From Pseudooctadecabacter sp. (GTDB lineage Bacteria; Pseudomonadota; Alphaproteobacteria; Rhodobacterales; Rhodobacteraceae): DNA of 10,894 nt. The notes under the pieces were generated by a model, which was not told where the DNA came from, made no database searches, and worked only from the letters and a program-made list of their open reading frames with translations. The DNA is taken from positions 1-10,894 of the forward strand of contig JAHDFG010000035.1 of NCBI GenBank assembly GCA_020628265.1, written 5' to 3'. Positions 1 to 7,905 of this stretch are shown one piece after another; within the stretch, counting starts at the first letter, position 1, and each line of letters opens with the position of its first letter. A program made the translations under genes and the position numbers.

Positions 1-2044
1 GGTCGTAGTCCGTGCTTGGGGTGAGTGTAGTGGAAGAGGTAAAGCGGCGCGACACCGAAAAATCGACCGTCACACATTCGTTTTTCCAGCCGATCTGGAG
101 GCCCGTTTGGGTGGGGCTGTCGCTGATCACGTCGTAGCGGGCGTCAAAGCCCAGCGACCATGTGTCGTCAAAACGGTAGGTCGTGTCGATGGTCCATTCG
201 GACACATCCGCCGTCCGGCTTTCATCGAGGTCTTCGGGCAGGAAGATATAAGACGCCGCAAGGTCCAGTTTGCCGCCCGTCCACTGGGCACGGGTTTCGG
301 ATTTGGTGACGTCCAGCTGGTCGTCGAGGATCAGGCGGCTTTCTAGCGATATTCCTTCGGGCACGCGCAGCTGTCCTGCAATCAGCCAATCGGACGTCGA
401 CGTGGAAAGCCCTGATGTGACGGAGAAGTTGCCATCCGGCGCGTCGCGGAACACGCGGCCCACGGTCACCGTGCTGTCCCAACCTCCGTCGCCCATCCGG
501 CTCCATGTCAGGCCCGCCGCTCCACGCATTCCGGTTTCCACGGCATCTTCACCGGCGAAGCGGGAGAGGGACAACAGGTTGGCCTGATCGAATTCGGTCG
601 CGGTGCTGTCTTCGTTGCGGATGGCGTCGCCTTCCACGTCGGACCACGCCAGATGCACCACGGGTTCCAGAATGTGCGTGGCCCGTGCCGTGCGATTGAT
701 CAGGGGATATCGCAGGGTGCTTTCCGCATAGATTTGGGATCGGAAACTGTCGGCGAAGGCCGTGTCCTCGCTGACGTTGTAGTAATCCAGCGCGAAACCA
801 AGGTTGCCGTCCATCACAAGACCATATGAAGTCACATGATCACGCCGCCATGACGCGCCCAGACCCAACCGCGCCACATCGCGGCCGGCGGTGTCTGTCG
901 CCGTGGCGATAGCGGTGGTCTCGCGGTAGTGGGCCTGCAGGTCGGAGGTGAGGGTGAGGGTGCCGCCCCAGTCGGGCGTGATCCTGCGTTCCCAAGCCAC
1001 GTCTGCCAGCAATGGGGGCAGGGTTTCGGACCGTTCCCCATCGCGTAGGGAGGAAAAATAGGTGACGGCAGCCGTGAACATATCGCGGTCACGAATGCGT
1101 TCGATTGATATGGCGCTATCAAGGCGGTCTTTGCCGGAATAGCCGTATTCCAGAAGGTAGGCGTCGTCGGACGTGTATTCGGCGTCGAACCGCAAGATCA
1201 CGTCTTGGCCCAGATCGAAAATGCCATTCGCAAAGACGTAGCCGCGGGTGAAATCGGTCAGGTCGTCTCGGGTGACGGCCCCTTGCACGCGCAGATCACC
1301 GCGCAGATAGGCCTGTCTGTACTCCGCCTCCAATGTGGTGGTGGCGGTTGACAGATAGGGGGTGAGGGTCAGATCGCGGTGGTCCCCCAGCCTGATGAAG
1401 TAGGGCAGCTTGACGCCCTGTCCCAACAGGTCGTTAGAGGGAAACCGCGGGGTGAGAAGGCCCGTTGCCCGTTCCAACGTTGGATCGGGCAGGCGCATCT
1501 GGGGCAGATAAAAGATCGGAACGCCGACAACACGGAATACCGCATCATCGAAATAGAGTTGTCGTTCCTCTTGGTCGTGAACCACGCGGCGGGCGCGGAT
1601 CTCCCACAGGGGTGTTTCTCCGTCGGCGCAGACCTGACAGGAGGTCGCGGCGACCTGATAAAGCTGGGTGTAGCGCCCGTCCACGCGGTCGATCTGGGTC
1701 GAGGCCAGTTGCAGTTGTTCATCCAGAACCAGCCGCGCCCCGCGCAGGATGCCGTGTTCCAGTTGCGGGTCCAGTTCGGCGGCGTCGGCGGCCAGGATTG
1801 TGCCGTCCGGTGCGACGATGAACACCGGCCCGTCGATGATCAGTCGGTCACTGGCCTGATCGTAGGTGATCCGGCGGGCGGACATGCGGGTGCCGTCAAA
1901 GAAGACTTCGACGTTCCCTTCGGCAATCAGGGCACCGCCGCCTGCGGTTACAACGACACTGTCGGCCACGAGTGTTGCCGCCATTTGCGCCTGTGCCAAA
2001 CCCGGCAACAGTAGGAAGATCAGGGCGAGGAGCCTGTGTCGCAT
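1..2044 (-). CDS. lptD: LPS assembly outer-membrane protein LptD (partial, C-terminus off the left edge)
   Basis: LptD is the outer-membrane beta-barrel that, with the lipoprotein LptE, inserts lipopolysaccharide into the outer leaflet. I translated this frame by hand: it is open from 2044 to the window edge, giving 681 residues. Residues 1-19 form a signal peptide ending AQA. Residues ~22-125 are an LptA/OstA-like periplasmic domain (VVVTAGGGALIAEGNVEVFF; ARRITYDQASDRLIIDGP). A TSCQVCADGETPLWEIRA segment (C136, C139) precedes ARRVVHDQEERQLYFDDAVF and GVPIFYLPQMRLPDP, a hallmark stretch of alphaproteobacterial LptD. Barrel-like alternating strands follow. C657 lies close to the end, in a segment ending RRFTSSTTLTPSTDYD, so probably only a few dozen residues are missing. 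The gene overlaps the lptG stop. Two adjacent ATGs (2047 and 2044) are possible; the second is 7 bases from GGAGG and is preferred. Family assignment is firm; the exact start is uncertain by one codon. Confidence 0.93.
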   Translation of the reverse strand, partial: MRHRLLALIFLLLPGLAQAQMAATLVADSVVVTAGGGALIAEGNVEVFFDGTRMSARRITYDQASDRLIIDGPVFIVAPDGTILAADAAELDPQLEHGILRGARLVLDEQLQLASTQIDRVDGRYTQLYQVAATSCQVCADGETPLWEIRARRVVHDQEERQLYFDDAVFRVVGVPIFYLPQMRLPDPTLERATGLLTPRFPSNDLLGQGVKLPYFIRLGDHRDLTLTPYLSTATTTLEAEYRQAYLRGDLRVQGAVTRDDLTDFTRGYVFANGIFDLGQDVILRFDAEYTSDDAYLLEYGYSGKDRLDSAISIERIRDRDMFTAAVTYFSSLRDGERSETLPPLLADVAWERRITPDWGGTLTLTSDLQAHYRETTAIATATDTAGRDVARLGLGASWRRDHVTSYGLVMDGNLGFALDYYNVSEDTAFADSFRSQIYAESTLRYPLINRTARATHILEPVVHLAWSDVEGDAIRNEDSTATEFDQANLLSLSRFAGEDAVETGMRGAAGLTWSRMGDGGWDSTVTVGRVFRDAPDGNFSVTSGLSTSTSDWLIAGQLRVPEGISLESRLILDDQLDVTKSETRAQWTGGKLDLAASYIFLPEDLDESRTADVSEWTIDTTYRFDDTWSLGFDARYDVISDSPTQTGLQIGWKNECVTVDFSVSRRFTSSTTLTPSTDYD

Positions 2045-3138
2045 CATCCGTCCTCCAGATGGAGCAAAAGACCAAGCGACGCCCCAATGCCGGCGAGCGG
2101 CGGCGCCCATGCGGCCAACATCGCGGGGATCTGTCCGTTTTCGCCGAGGATCTGGGCGAAGTTGCGGATAAAGAACAGGCCGAAGCACAAAAGGATCGCG
2201 GTCAGCACCATGACACCGGTGCGTCCGCCACGCTGGTGGCGCATGGTGAAGCCCGCGCCGATAAGGAGCATCGCCAGCAGGAAGGCGGGCAGCGCCAGTT
2301 CCATCTGCAGCCAGACCTGATGGCGCGTGGCCGAGAACCCCGCGACCTCCAGCCGGTCGATGAAGGCGGGCAGTTCCCAGATGGGGATCGACGACGGCGT
2401 GCCAAAGCTGTCGCGGATTTCGTCGGCCGTCAGGGTGGAGGGGATACGCAGGGTGTCGTGTTCCGTCGCGAGGGCCTCCGCGACACCGGCGCCGTCCAGC
2501 GGCCAAGCTTTGGCATCCGTCAGGTCCCATGCGCCCGTGGTCAGTTGCGCGGTTGCAGCTTCGATGCGGCGGGTGGGGCCGCCTTCCGGCGTGAAAGTGA
2601 TGAAGGTGACGTTTTGCAGCTGGGTGCCGTCAAGGTTGGTGCGGGCGGCGCGGATTACTGTCTGGCTGCTGTCGTCGCCTTGGCGGAGCCACAACCCGCT
2701 GGCCGAGATCGACAGGACGGAGGGCCCGCCCGATCGCAGTTCGGCCTCACGCGTTTCGGCCTCCTTGCTGGTCGCGGCGACGATCGGATTGAGGATGGCC
2801 ACCGCCAGAATGCCGATGGTCAGGGCCACCACGATGGGGGCAACAAGGGCGCGAAGGGCCGAACGTCCGGCGGCGCGGGTGACAACCATTTCAGACGACC
2901 GCGCCATGCCAAGGAACATCGCAATCGTGGCCAGAACCATGATCAGCGGCAGGATTGAATAAAGCCCATCAGGCAGCCCCAGCAGACTGAGGCGGAGCAA
3001 ATCGGCAAAAGGGGCCTCGCCGCCGAAGCGACGCAACTGTTCCACGAGATCGATCAGCAGCATGAGCAGGAAGAACGCGCCGAAGGTAGCGGCAAAGGAC
3101 CATGCAAAGCGGCGGGCGAAGTAGCGGTGCAGGATCAT
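2044..3138 (-). CDS. lptG: LPS export ABC transporter permease LptG
   Basis: LptG is one of the two transmembrane subunits of the inner-membrane LptB2FG complex, which extracts lipopolysaccharide and pushes it onto the LptC-LptA-LptD bridge. The product is 364 residues, normal for the family. It has three N-terminal membrane segments (~12-32, 55-77, 97-121), a periplasmic beta-jellyroll (~122-275, with a SISASGLWLRQG strand typical of LptG), then three more membrane segments (~280-298, 308-326, 338-360). RSSEMVVTRAAG at 80-91 is the cytoplasmic coupling-helix region that contacts LptB. A longer frame extends upstream, but its first 70 residues are low-complexity Arg/His/Pro sequence antisense-like to lptF's frame. 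The start used here is the ATG at 3138, which overlaps the lptF stop as ATGA and has GAGG 7 bases upstream; the protein then begins MILHRYFARRF as expected. It lies between lptF and lptD, with overlapping junctions at both ends. Confidence 0.95.
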   Translation of the reverse strand: MILHRYFARRFAWSFAATFGAFFLLMLLIDLVEQLRRFGGEAPFADLLRLSLLGLPDGLYSILPLIMVLATIAMFLGMARSSEMVVTRAAGRSALRALVAPIVVALTIGILAVAILNPIVAATSKEAETREAELRSGGPSVLSISASGLWLRQGDDSSQTVIRAARTNLDGTQLQNVTFITFTPEGGPTRRIEAATAQLTTGAWDLTDAKAWPLDGAGVAEALATEHDTLRIPSTLTADEIRDSFGTPSSIPIWELPAFIDRLEVAGFSATRHQVWLQMELALPAFLLAMLLIGAGFTMRHQRGGRTGVMVLTAILLCFGLFFIRNFAQILGENGQIPAMLAAWAPPLAGIGASLGLLLHLEDG

Positions 3139-4268
3139 GCGGCTGCCTCGGCGCGGGGCTTGCGCTTGAAGAAATAGGGGCGGGCGGCGATGTGCAAAAG
3201 CAGGGCGGTGATGCAGAGGCCGCCGATGCCCGCCAGATAGACAAAGGGCCAGAGCAGCGATGGATTGCCGCGCGCGATGCTGGCACCTGTGCTTTCCAGC
3301 ACCTTCAGCAGGATCACAAGGCCCACGGCAAACATGATGCTGCGCCACAGGCCAAAGCGGCTGAACCCACCGGCCACCAGCGCCGCAAACCCCACAAGGC
3401 CGGCCACAAAACCCAATGCCGTCTGGGCAAAACGGTCATGTCCGCGCAGCCAGAGATCATCCGCCGCCGCGCCGGTTTCCTGCAGGACAGCATCGGAGGG
3501 GTTCAACATCTCCCACGTCCACAGGCCCGTGACAGACCGACCGGCTGCATCAGATTCGGTAAAGAGCGCGCCCACGTCATAGGCGAAATCCTCAAATCCC
3601 GTGGTCAGGAGCCGGTTGGTGTTCAGGTTCAGGATCTGTGTCAGCCCGTCGATCATCACCAATTGTGGTCCGGTGTCCGTGCGGATCAGGTAGGCGCGGG
3701 CGGCGGTGTAGGTTGTCCGCCGCTCTTCGGACAGGCTGTCGGACAGGAAGATATCGAGCATCTCGCCATTGTCCGTAATGTCGCGCACGTAGAATGTCAC
3801 ACCCGGTGCGGGGGTCAGGAACTCACCGGGGGTCAGAAGACGTGCTGTCATGTTTTCGGAAATCTCGGCCTGACGCACGATCAGGCGTTCGGACGACAGC
3901 GGCACCAGAACATGGACAAGGGCTGACATCAGCAGGGCGACAAAAACACCGAAATAGATGACAGGTCGTGCCAGCCTCCATGGGGAATAGCCGGTCGCCT
4001 GAACAACGGTCAGTTCCGATTCCTGCGACATGCGGTTCGTGACATAAACAGCGGCCACAAAGGCCGACAGGGGCAGGACGATGCGGATGATGCTGGGCAG
4101 GGACAGCGAGGTCAGTTCCAGAAAGACCCAAGCCGACTGGCCATCGGCAATCAGCCGGTCAAACAGCCTCACCGCGCGGTTGATCCAGTAAATCAGTACA
4201 AGGATCAACGAGAAGAATCCGAACAGCACAAGAAGTTGCGACAGCATATAGCGGTCAAATCGCGCCAC
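3135..4268 (-). CDS. lptF: LPS export ABC transporter permease LptF
   Basis: LptF pairs with LptG in the inner membrane as the LPS-extracting channel of LptB2FG. The product is 377 residues. It begins MARFDRYMLSQLLVLFGFF and has membrane segments at ~12-32, 55-78 and 102-122, a periplasmic jellyroll domain (~125-275, TPGEFLTPAPGVTFYVRDI and YTAARAYLIRTDTGPQLVMIDG), and membrane segments at ~280-300, 308-326 and 338-360. RMSQESELTVVQATGYSPWRLARP (79-102) is the conserved coupling-helix region. It ends with a basic tail, FFKRKPRAEAAA. The start is a GTG at 4268. It is preferred over the ATG at codon 8 because a strong GAAGGGGGG lies 7 bases upstream, and the first seven residues match the usual LptF N-terminus. 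This is the first gene of the minus-strand operon and is divergent from pepA. The stop overlaps the lptG start by four bases. Confidence 0.95.
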   Translation of the reverse strand: MARFDRYMLSQLLVLFGFFSLILVLIYWINRAVRLFDRLIADGQSAWVFLELTSLSLPSIIRIVLPLSAFVAAVYVTNRMSQESELTVVQATGYSPWRLARPVIYFGVFVALLMSALVHVLVPLSSERLIVRQAEISENMTARLLTPGEFLTPAPGVTFYVRDITDNGEMLDIFLSDSLSEERRTTYTAARAYLIRTDTGPQLVMIDGLTQILNLNTNRLLTTGFEDFAYDVGALFTESDAAGRSVTGLWTWEMLNPSDAVLQETGAAADDLWLRGHDRFAQTALGFVAGLVGFAALVAGGFSRFGLWRSIMFAVGLVILLKVLESTGASIARGNPSLLWPFVYLAGIGGLCITALLLHIAARPYFFKRKPRAEAAA

Positions 4269-4411
4269 CGAGCGTCCCCCCTTCTTCTACGTCACCCAAG
4301 TTGGTTCCCTGCTACCCCATTTGAAAGGCAAGCCCAAGTGCTGTCTGGCCTTCATGGCGGCGGCGGGCTAGCTATTGCCTAAACATGCAACGCAAGCCCG
4401 AAGGGTGTCCT
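4269..4411. other. Divergent intergenic region between lptF and pepA
   Basis: These 143 bases must carry the promoters for both the lptFGD operon and pepA. I looked for -35/-10 pairs on both strands and found only weak partial matches (TTGAAA at 4321-4326 and TAAACA at 4380-4385, neither with an acceptable partner). The heptamer CCCAAGT occurs twice, at 4295-4301 and 4333-4339, which is unremarkable at this length. Nothing else is recognised. Confidence 0.4.
4276..4284 (-). promoter_or_regulatory. Ribosome binding site deciding the GTG start of lptF
   Basis: Read on the minus strand this is GAAGGGGGG, placed 7 bases before the GTG at 4268. No comparable purine run precedes the downstream ATG at codon 8, so the site supports GTG initiation. 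Confidence 0.7.
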
Positions 4412-5881
4412 ATGACCGATCTGCCGAACCTGACGATTTCCGAAACCGATCTTGCCGATCTGGCCGCGCGAGAGGGCGTTATCGCCATCTTTGCCACACC
4501 GGATGGCAAGCTGGATCAGGGCGCGCGCAAGATCAGCACCCTGTCCAAACGGGCCGTCGCCCGCGCGGTCGAGGCAGAAGGCTTTGAGAAGCTGAATGAG
4601 GGGGAGGCGCTGACCCTTGGCTATCCCGCAGGACTGGCCGCCACCCGCGTTCTGGTGGTCAAGATGGGCCGCCGTCCTTCGGTTGAGGTGGCCCGCAAGG
4701 CTGGCGCGACCCTTGCCAAGGCGCGTGGCAAGGGCGATTTGCTGATCATGGGCGGGTCTATTGGCCGGATTGCGGACGTGGCTTTCGCCTGCGCACTGCG
4801 CGGCTACAGCTTCACTGCGCACAAGACAGCCGATGCCGAACCGCAGGATGCGCTTGAGGTTATGGTGAATGCTGTGGACGAGGTCCGCGCGGCGTCTGAC
4901 GTTTTGATGGCGATTGCAGAGGGTGTGGTCTTTACCCGCGATCTGACCAACGAACCGGCCAACCACCTCACGACAACCGAATTCGCCAATCGCCTGAAAG
5001 AGATGGAGAATATCGGCCTGAAGGTCGAGGTTCTGGAAGAAGACAAACTCGAAGAGCTGGGCATGGGGTCGCTGCTTTGTGTGGGCCTTGGGTCCGCGTC
5101 CCCCAGCAAGGTCGTTGTGATGGAATGGCAGGGCGGCGGCGATGAGAAACCGTTCGCCTTTGTCGGTAAGGGCGTGGTGTTCGATACGGGCGGCATTTCG
5201 CTGAAACCTGCGGGCGGCATGGAAGACATGACCATGGATATGGGCGGCGCCGGCGTCGTGGCCGGCGTGATGAAGACGCTCGCGCTGCGCAAGGCCAAGG
5301 CCAACGTGGTAGGTCTGGTCGGGCTGGTGGAAAACATGCCCAGCGACCGTGCCACACGTCCGGGCGATGTGGTGACGTCGATGAAGGGGGACACGATCGA
5401 GGTCATCAACACCGATGCCGAAGGGCGTTTGGTGCTGGCGGACGTGCTGTGGTACGCGCAGGAACGGTTTGAGCCCACGGGCGTGATCAATCTGGCGACG
5501 CTGACCGGCGCGATCATCATCGGTCTGGGCCATGAGAATGCAGGCGTCTTTTCCAACAATGACGATCTGTGCAAATCGTTCCTCAAGGCAGCGGACGCCG
5601 AGGGCGAGGGCGCGTGGCGGATGCCGATGGGGGCGGCCTATGATGCCAAGCTGAAGTCCCGCATTGCGGATATGAAGAACGTCGGTGGACGGGATGCGGG
5701 CAGCATCACGGCGGCCCAGTTCCTGCAGCGGTTCATCAAGGAAGATATGCCGTGGATCCATCTGGACATCGCGGGGGTGGCGTCGGTGAAAGCCGAAACA
5801 GCGATGGCCCCTGCGGGTGCGACCGGATGGGGTGTTATGGCGCTGAACCGTTTGATTGCAGACGGTTACGAGGCGGAGTGA
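4412..5881 (+). CDS. pepA: Leucyl aminopeptidase (M17 family, cytosol aminopeptidase)
   Basis: This is a cytoplasmic two-metal aminopeptidase that removes N-terminal residues, preferring leucine, from peptides; the family acts as homohexamers. The product is 489 residues, the usual length. The N-terminal macrodomain-like region (~1-160) is followed by the catalytic domain. The metal and catalytic residues are all visible: K253 and D258 in VGKGVVFDTGGISLK, K265, D276 in EDMTMDMGGAG, then D335, E337 and R339 in the signature NTDAEGRL. The 12- and 18-residue spacings among the first four match E. coli PepA (K270, D275, K282, D293). The frame is open nine codons further upstream, but the ATG at 4412 has GAAGGG six bases before it and gives a typical N-terminus, so it is chosen. 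pepA is divergent from lptF and followed 7 bases after its stop by holC, most likely in one transcript. Some PepA proteins also bind DNA; nothing here shows that. Confidence 0.96.
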   Translation: MTDLPNLTISETDLADLAAREGVIAIFATPDGKLDQGARKISTLSKRAVARAVEAEGFEKLNEGEALTLGYPAGLAATRVLVVKMGRRPSVEVARKAGATLAKARGKGDLLIMGGSIGRIADVAFACALRGYSFTAHKTADAEPQDALEVMVNAVDEVRAASDVLMAIAEGVVFTRDLTNEPANHLTTTEFANRLKEMENIGLKVEVLEEDKLEELGMGSLLCVGLGSASPSKVVVMEWQGGGDEKPFAFVGKGVVFDTGGISLKPAGGMEDMTMDMGGAGVVAGVMKTLALRKAKANVVGLVGLVENMPSDRATRPGDVVTSMKGDTIEVINTDAEGRLVLADVLWYAQERFEPTGVINLATLTGAIIIGLGHENAGVFSNNDDLCKSFLKAADAEGEGAWRMPMGAAYDAKLKSRIADMKNVGGRDAGSITAAQFLQRFIKEDMPWIHLDIAGVASVKAETAMAPAGATGWGVMALNRLIADGYEAE

Positions 5882-5891
5882 AGGTCAATTG
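5875..5891 (+). promoter_or_regulatory. Ribosome binding site and TTG start of holC
   Basis: GGAG at 5875-5878 and AAGG at 5881-5884 straddle the pepA stop and precede the TTG at 5889. No ATG or GTG exists in this frame near the conserved protein start, so initiation at TTG is the best reading. Confidence 0.6.
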
Positions 5892-6347
5892 GGGGCTGCG
5901 TATTTCTACCATCTGACCACCGCCAGCGTCGAACAGACGCTGCCGATGCTGCTGGAGAAATCCCGCGCGGCGGGTTGGGTGATCGAAGTGCGCGGCACAG
6001 ATACGGGCCTGATGGACCGTCTCGATCAGGTGCTGTGGCAAGGCCCGCCCGAGGCGTTCCTGCCCCACGGGCGCAGCGGCGGCGCCCATGATGCGGATCA
6101 GCCGATCCTGCTGACCTGCGGCGAAGGTGCGGCCAACGCGCCGACCTGTGTCATGTCGGTGGGCGGCGCGGATGTCACCGCCGATGAGGTACAGGCCAGC
6201 GAACGGGTCTGTGTCATCTTTGACGGCCATGACGGCGATGCCGTCGCGAAGGCCCGCGTGCAGTGGAAGACACTCACCGATGGGGGCTGTTCCGCGCAAT
6301 ACTGGAGTCAGGAAAGCGGACGATGGGAGATGAAGGCAGAGCGGTAA
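5889..6347 (+). CDS. holC: DNA polymerase III subunit chi
   Basis: Chi is a small accessory subunit of the replicative DNA polymerase holoenzyme. In E. coli it links the clamp loader, through psi, to single-strand binding protein. The product is 152 residues and shows the family pattern: AAYFYHLT at the start, LPMLLEKSRAAGWVIEVRGTD, LDQVLW, then the best-conserved block FLPHGRSGGAHDADQPILLT (57-76), and a second half with VCVIFDG. The start is a TTG, chosen because it yields MGAAYFYHLT, the usual beginning in Rhodobacterales as I recall it, with AAGG four bases upstream and GGAG slightly further. An in-frame TTG at 5856 would overlap pepA and add a non-conserved leader. The last ~25 residues (GGCSAQYWSQESGRWEMKAER) are the expected chi tail. 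It lies directly behind pepA, a pairing common in alphaproteobacteria. Confidence 0.92.
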   Translation: MGAAYFYHLTTASVEQTLPMLLEKSRAAGWVIEVRGTDTGLMDRLDQVLWQGPPEAFLPHGRSGGAHDADQPILLTCGEGAANAPTCVMSVGGADVTADEVQASERVCVIFDGHDGDAVAKARVQWKTLTDGGCSAQYWSQESGRWEMKAER

Positions 6348-6375
6348 GGCGCTGATTTGGTTCAGAACCTGTCTG
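6348..6375. other. Convergent junction between holC and the sulfatase gene
   Basis: Only 28 bases separate the two stop codons. The sole symmetry is the short palindrome GGTTCAGAACC at 6359-6369, too small and without a T-run to be called a terminator. Transcripts from both sides probably overlap here. Confidence 0.5.
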
Positions 6376-7905
6376 CTAGTGCCAGCCCACGCGCGGCGAG
6401 ACGGGGATCATGTCGTCGGGGCGGGACCGGATCATGTCATGATGCTCACGCCGGATGGCCTGAAACGCCGGATCGTCGAAACGGTTGATCATTTCGTCCG
6501 GATCGTCGTGCAGATCATAAAGCTCGCCCGTGTCGGTCTTGAGGTCCATCGACATGCGGTAGCGGTCGCTGCGGACCGTCATCAGGTCCATATCCACGGC
6601 AGAGCGGATCGCGTCGACCTCATATTCCGCCAGCGCGAAGTCGCGGCTTTGGGTGCCGTCCCAGAGACCGCGCCAAGACTGACCGTGTGTTACGGGCGCG
6701 GAGACGCCGGACAGATCGGTGGCTGTCGCCAGCACATCCACGGTGCCGACGGGGGCGTCGATGACACGGCCCTGCGGCACTCCCGGTCCCTGGATCAGGC
6801 AGGGGACGCGCAGCAGCCCGTCATAAAGCATCGGCCCCTTCAGAAGCAGCCCGTGATCGCCCAGCCATTCCCCGTGATCGCTGATGAAGATGATATAGGT
6901 GTTGTCCAGCTCGCCCGCTTCTTCAAGCGCATGCAGGATGCGCCCGATTTCATAGTCAACCGAGGAGATCATCCCGAAATAGATGCGGGTCAGGTCGCGC
7001 AGGGCGGCTTCGTTCAGGTCACCTTTCTGGCCCCAATCAATGCCACCGGCGTTGTGTTCGGCGCCCTGTTTGATCGGTTTTGCACGGTCCTCGACAAAGG
7101 CGCGGTGCCACCACGGGCGGCTTTCCAGATCAAGCTGCGGGTGCTTGGCGATTGTCACTTCGTCGCGGTGGTACATGTCGCACCACGGCTGGGGTGACAG
7201 GAACGGTGGGTGAGGATCGGGGAAGGACACCCAAGCCATCAGCGGCTTGTCGCCCTTGTTGCGGATCATCTCAACCGTGCGGTCGCCAATCCACGGTGAG
7301 GAATGCCAAGGCGCTTCAAGCCCCGAGCGCCACGTCTGGAAATGTGCGGTATCAGGTTCAAGGCGCTCCTTGGCGCGGGTCCAGCGGGCATCCCCCTGAC
7401 CACCCTGATCCAGCCAGTATTCATAGTGCAGGGCTTCAGGCGCGGGATACCATTGGGTGTGATGGTGCGGGCGCAACATCAGCTGAACATCCTCGAACCC
7501 CATGTAGCTGCCACGCCAGTCCGGCCCGAAATCGCCTGCACTTTTGTAGCATTCGGGGCGGCCGGTGGGTTCGAACGTTTGCTGGGAAGACAAATGTGCC
7601 TTGCCAATAAAGTGGGTAGCGTAGCCTGCTTGGGTGAACACGCCGCCCAAGCCCTGATCGGCAAGGGACAATTCCATATCACGCCCATTGTCCCGCACCC
7701 CGTGACTATAAGGAAGCTTGCCCGTCAGGATCGAGGCGCGTGCCGCCTGACACATCGGGTGGGGCGTGATGCACTTTGAAAACCGAACACCATTGGCGGC
7801 GATCCGGTCCATGTTGGGCGTCCGGACGCCACGTCCTTCGGGGCCGATGCAATCGCCCCGTTGCTGGTCGGTTGAGATCAATAGAACATTGGGTGACTTG
7901 GCCAT
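6376..7905 (-). CDS. Type I sulfatase-family hydrolase (arylsulfatase/phosphonate monoester hydrolase superfamily), cytoplasmic
   Basis: This is a formylglycine-dependent sulfatase-family enzyme that hydrolyses sulfate esters, or possibly phosphonate or phosphate monoesters/diesters. The product is 509 residues. NVLLISTDQQRGDCIGPEG holds metal ligand D13. PMCQAARASILTGKLPYSHGV holds C52, the residue matured to formylglycine, in C-x-A-x-R form with R56. GKAH (K102, H104) and FPDPHPPF (H232) are further active-site histidine/lysine positions. FISDHGEWLGDHG gives metal ligands D343 and H344, followed by K356. The C-terminal subdomain ends ELYDLHDDPDEMINRFDDP, typical of the family. The second position after D13 is Gln (DQ), not the second Asp of many arylsulfatases; this resembles the phosphonate monoester hydrolase branch, so the substrate is open. 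No signal peptide is visible, so it should act in the cytoplasm. The ATG at 7905 has GGAGGGGG six bases upstream. It is divergent from a sugar-type ABC importer, suggesting it acts on the imported compound. Confidence 0.88.
   Translation of the reverse strand: MAKSPNVLLISTDQQRGDCIGPEGRGVRTPNMDRIAANGVRFSKCITPHPMCQAARASILTGKLPYSHGVRDNGRDMELSLADQGLGGVFTQAGYATHFIGKAHLSSQQTFEPTGRPECYKSAGDFGPDWRGSYMGFEDVQLMLRPHHHTQWYPAPEALHYEYWLDQGGQGDARWTRAKERLEPDTAHFQTWRSGLEAPWHSSPWIGDRTVEMIRNKGDKPLMAWVSFPDPHPPFLSPQPWCDMYHRDEVTIAKHPQLDLESRPWWHRAFVEDRAKPIKQGAEHNAGGIDWGQKGDLNEAALRDLTRIYFGMISSVDYEIGRILHALEEAGELDNTYIIFISDHGEWLGDHGLLLKGPMLYDGLLRVPCLIQGPGVPQGRVIDAPVGTVDVLATATDLSGVSAPVTHGQSWRGLWDGTQSRDFALAEYEVDAIRSAVDMDLMTVRSDRYRMSMDLKTDTGELYDLHDDPDEMINRFDDPAFQAIRREHHDMIRSRPDDMIPVSPRVGWH

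Noticed and set aside
1972..2958. A 328-residue open frame on the plus strand opposite lptG, plus similar frames opposite lptF (3102-3926) and lptD (1379-2014)
   Set aside because: The composition is Gly/Arg/Gln-rich and low in complexity, and the opposite strand encodes clear Lpt proteins. These are shadows.
3139..3348. N-terminal extension of LptG by 70 residues
   Set aside because: The extension overlaps the lptF coding region in another frame, is unlike any LptG, and the internal ATG has its own ribosome binding site.
4295..4339. CCCAAGT repeated twice in the lptF/pepA region as an operator
   Set aside because: Seven bases 38 bases apart in 143 bases is not convincing, and the copies are not on the same helical face in an obvious way.
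4321..4349. TTGAAA as a -35 box for pepA
   Set aside because: No -10-like hexamer lies 16-18 bases downstream.
4379..5761. A 460-residue open frame on the minus strand opposite pepA
   Set aside because: It is antisense to a complete aminopeptidase with all catalytic residues, is rich in His/Arg/Gly without domains, and has no membrane or signal pattern. It is a high-GC shadow.
6359..6369. Palindrome GGTTCAGAACC as a bidirectional terminator
   Set aside because: The stem is only 4-5 bp with almost no loop and no T-run on either strand.
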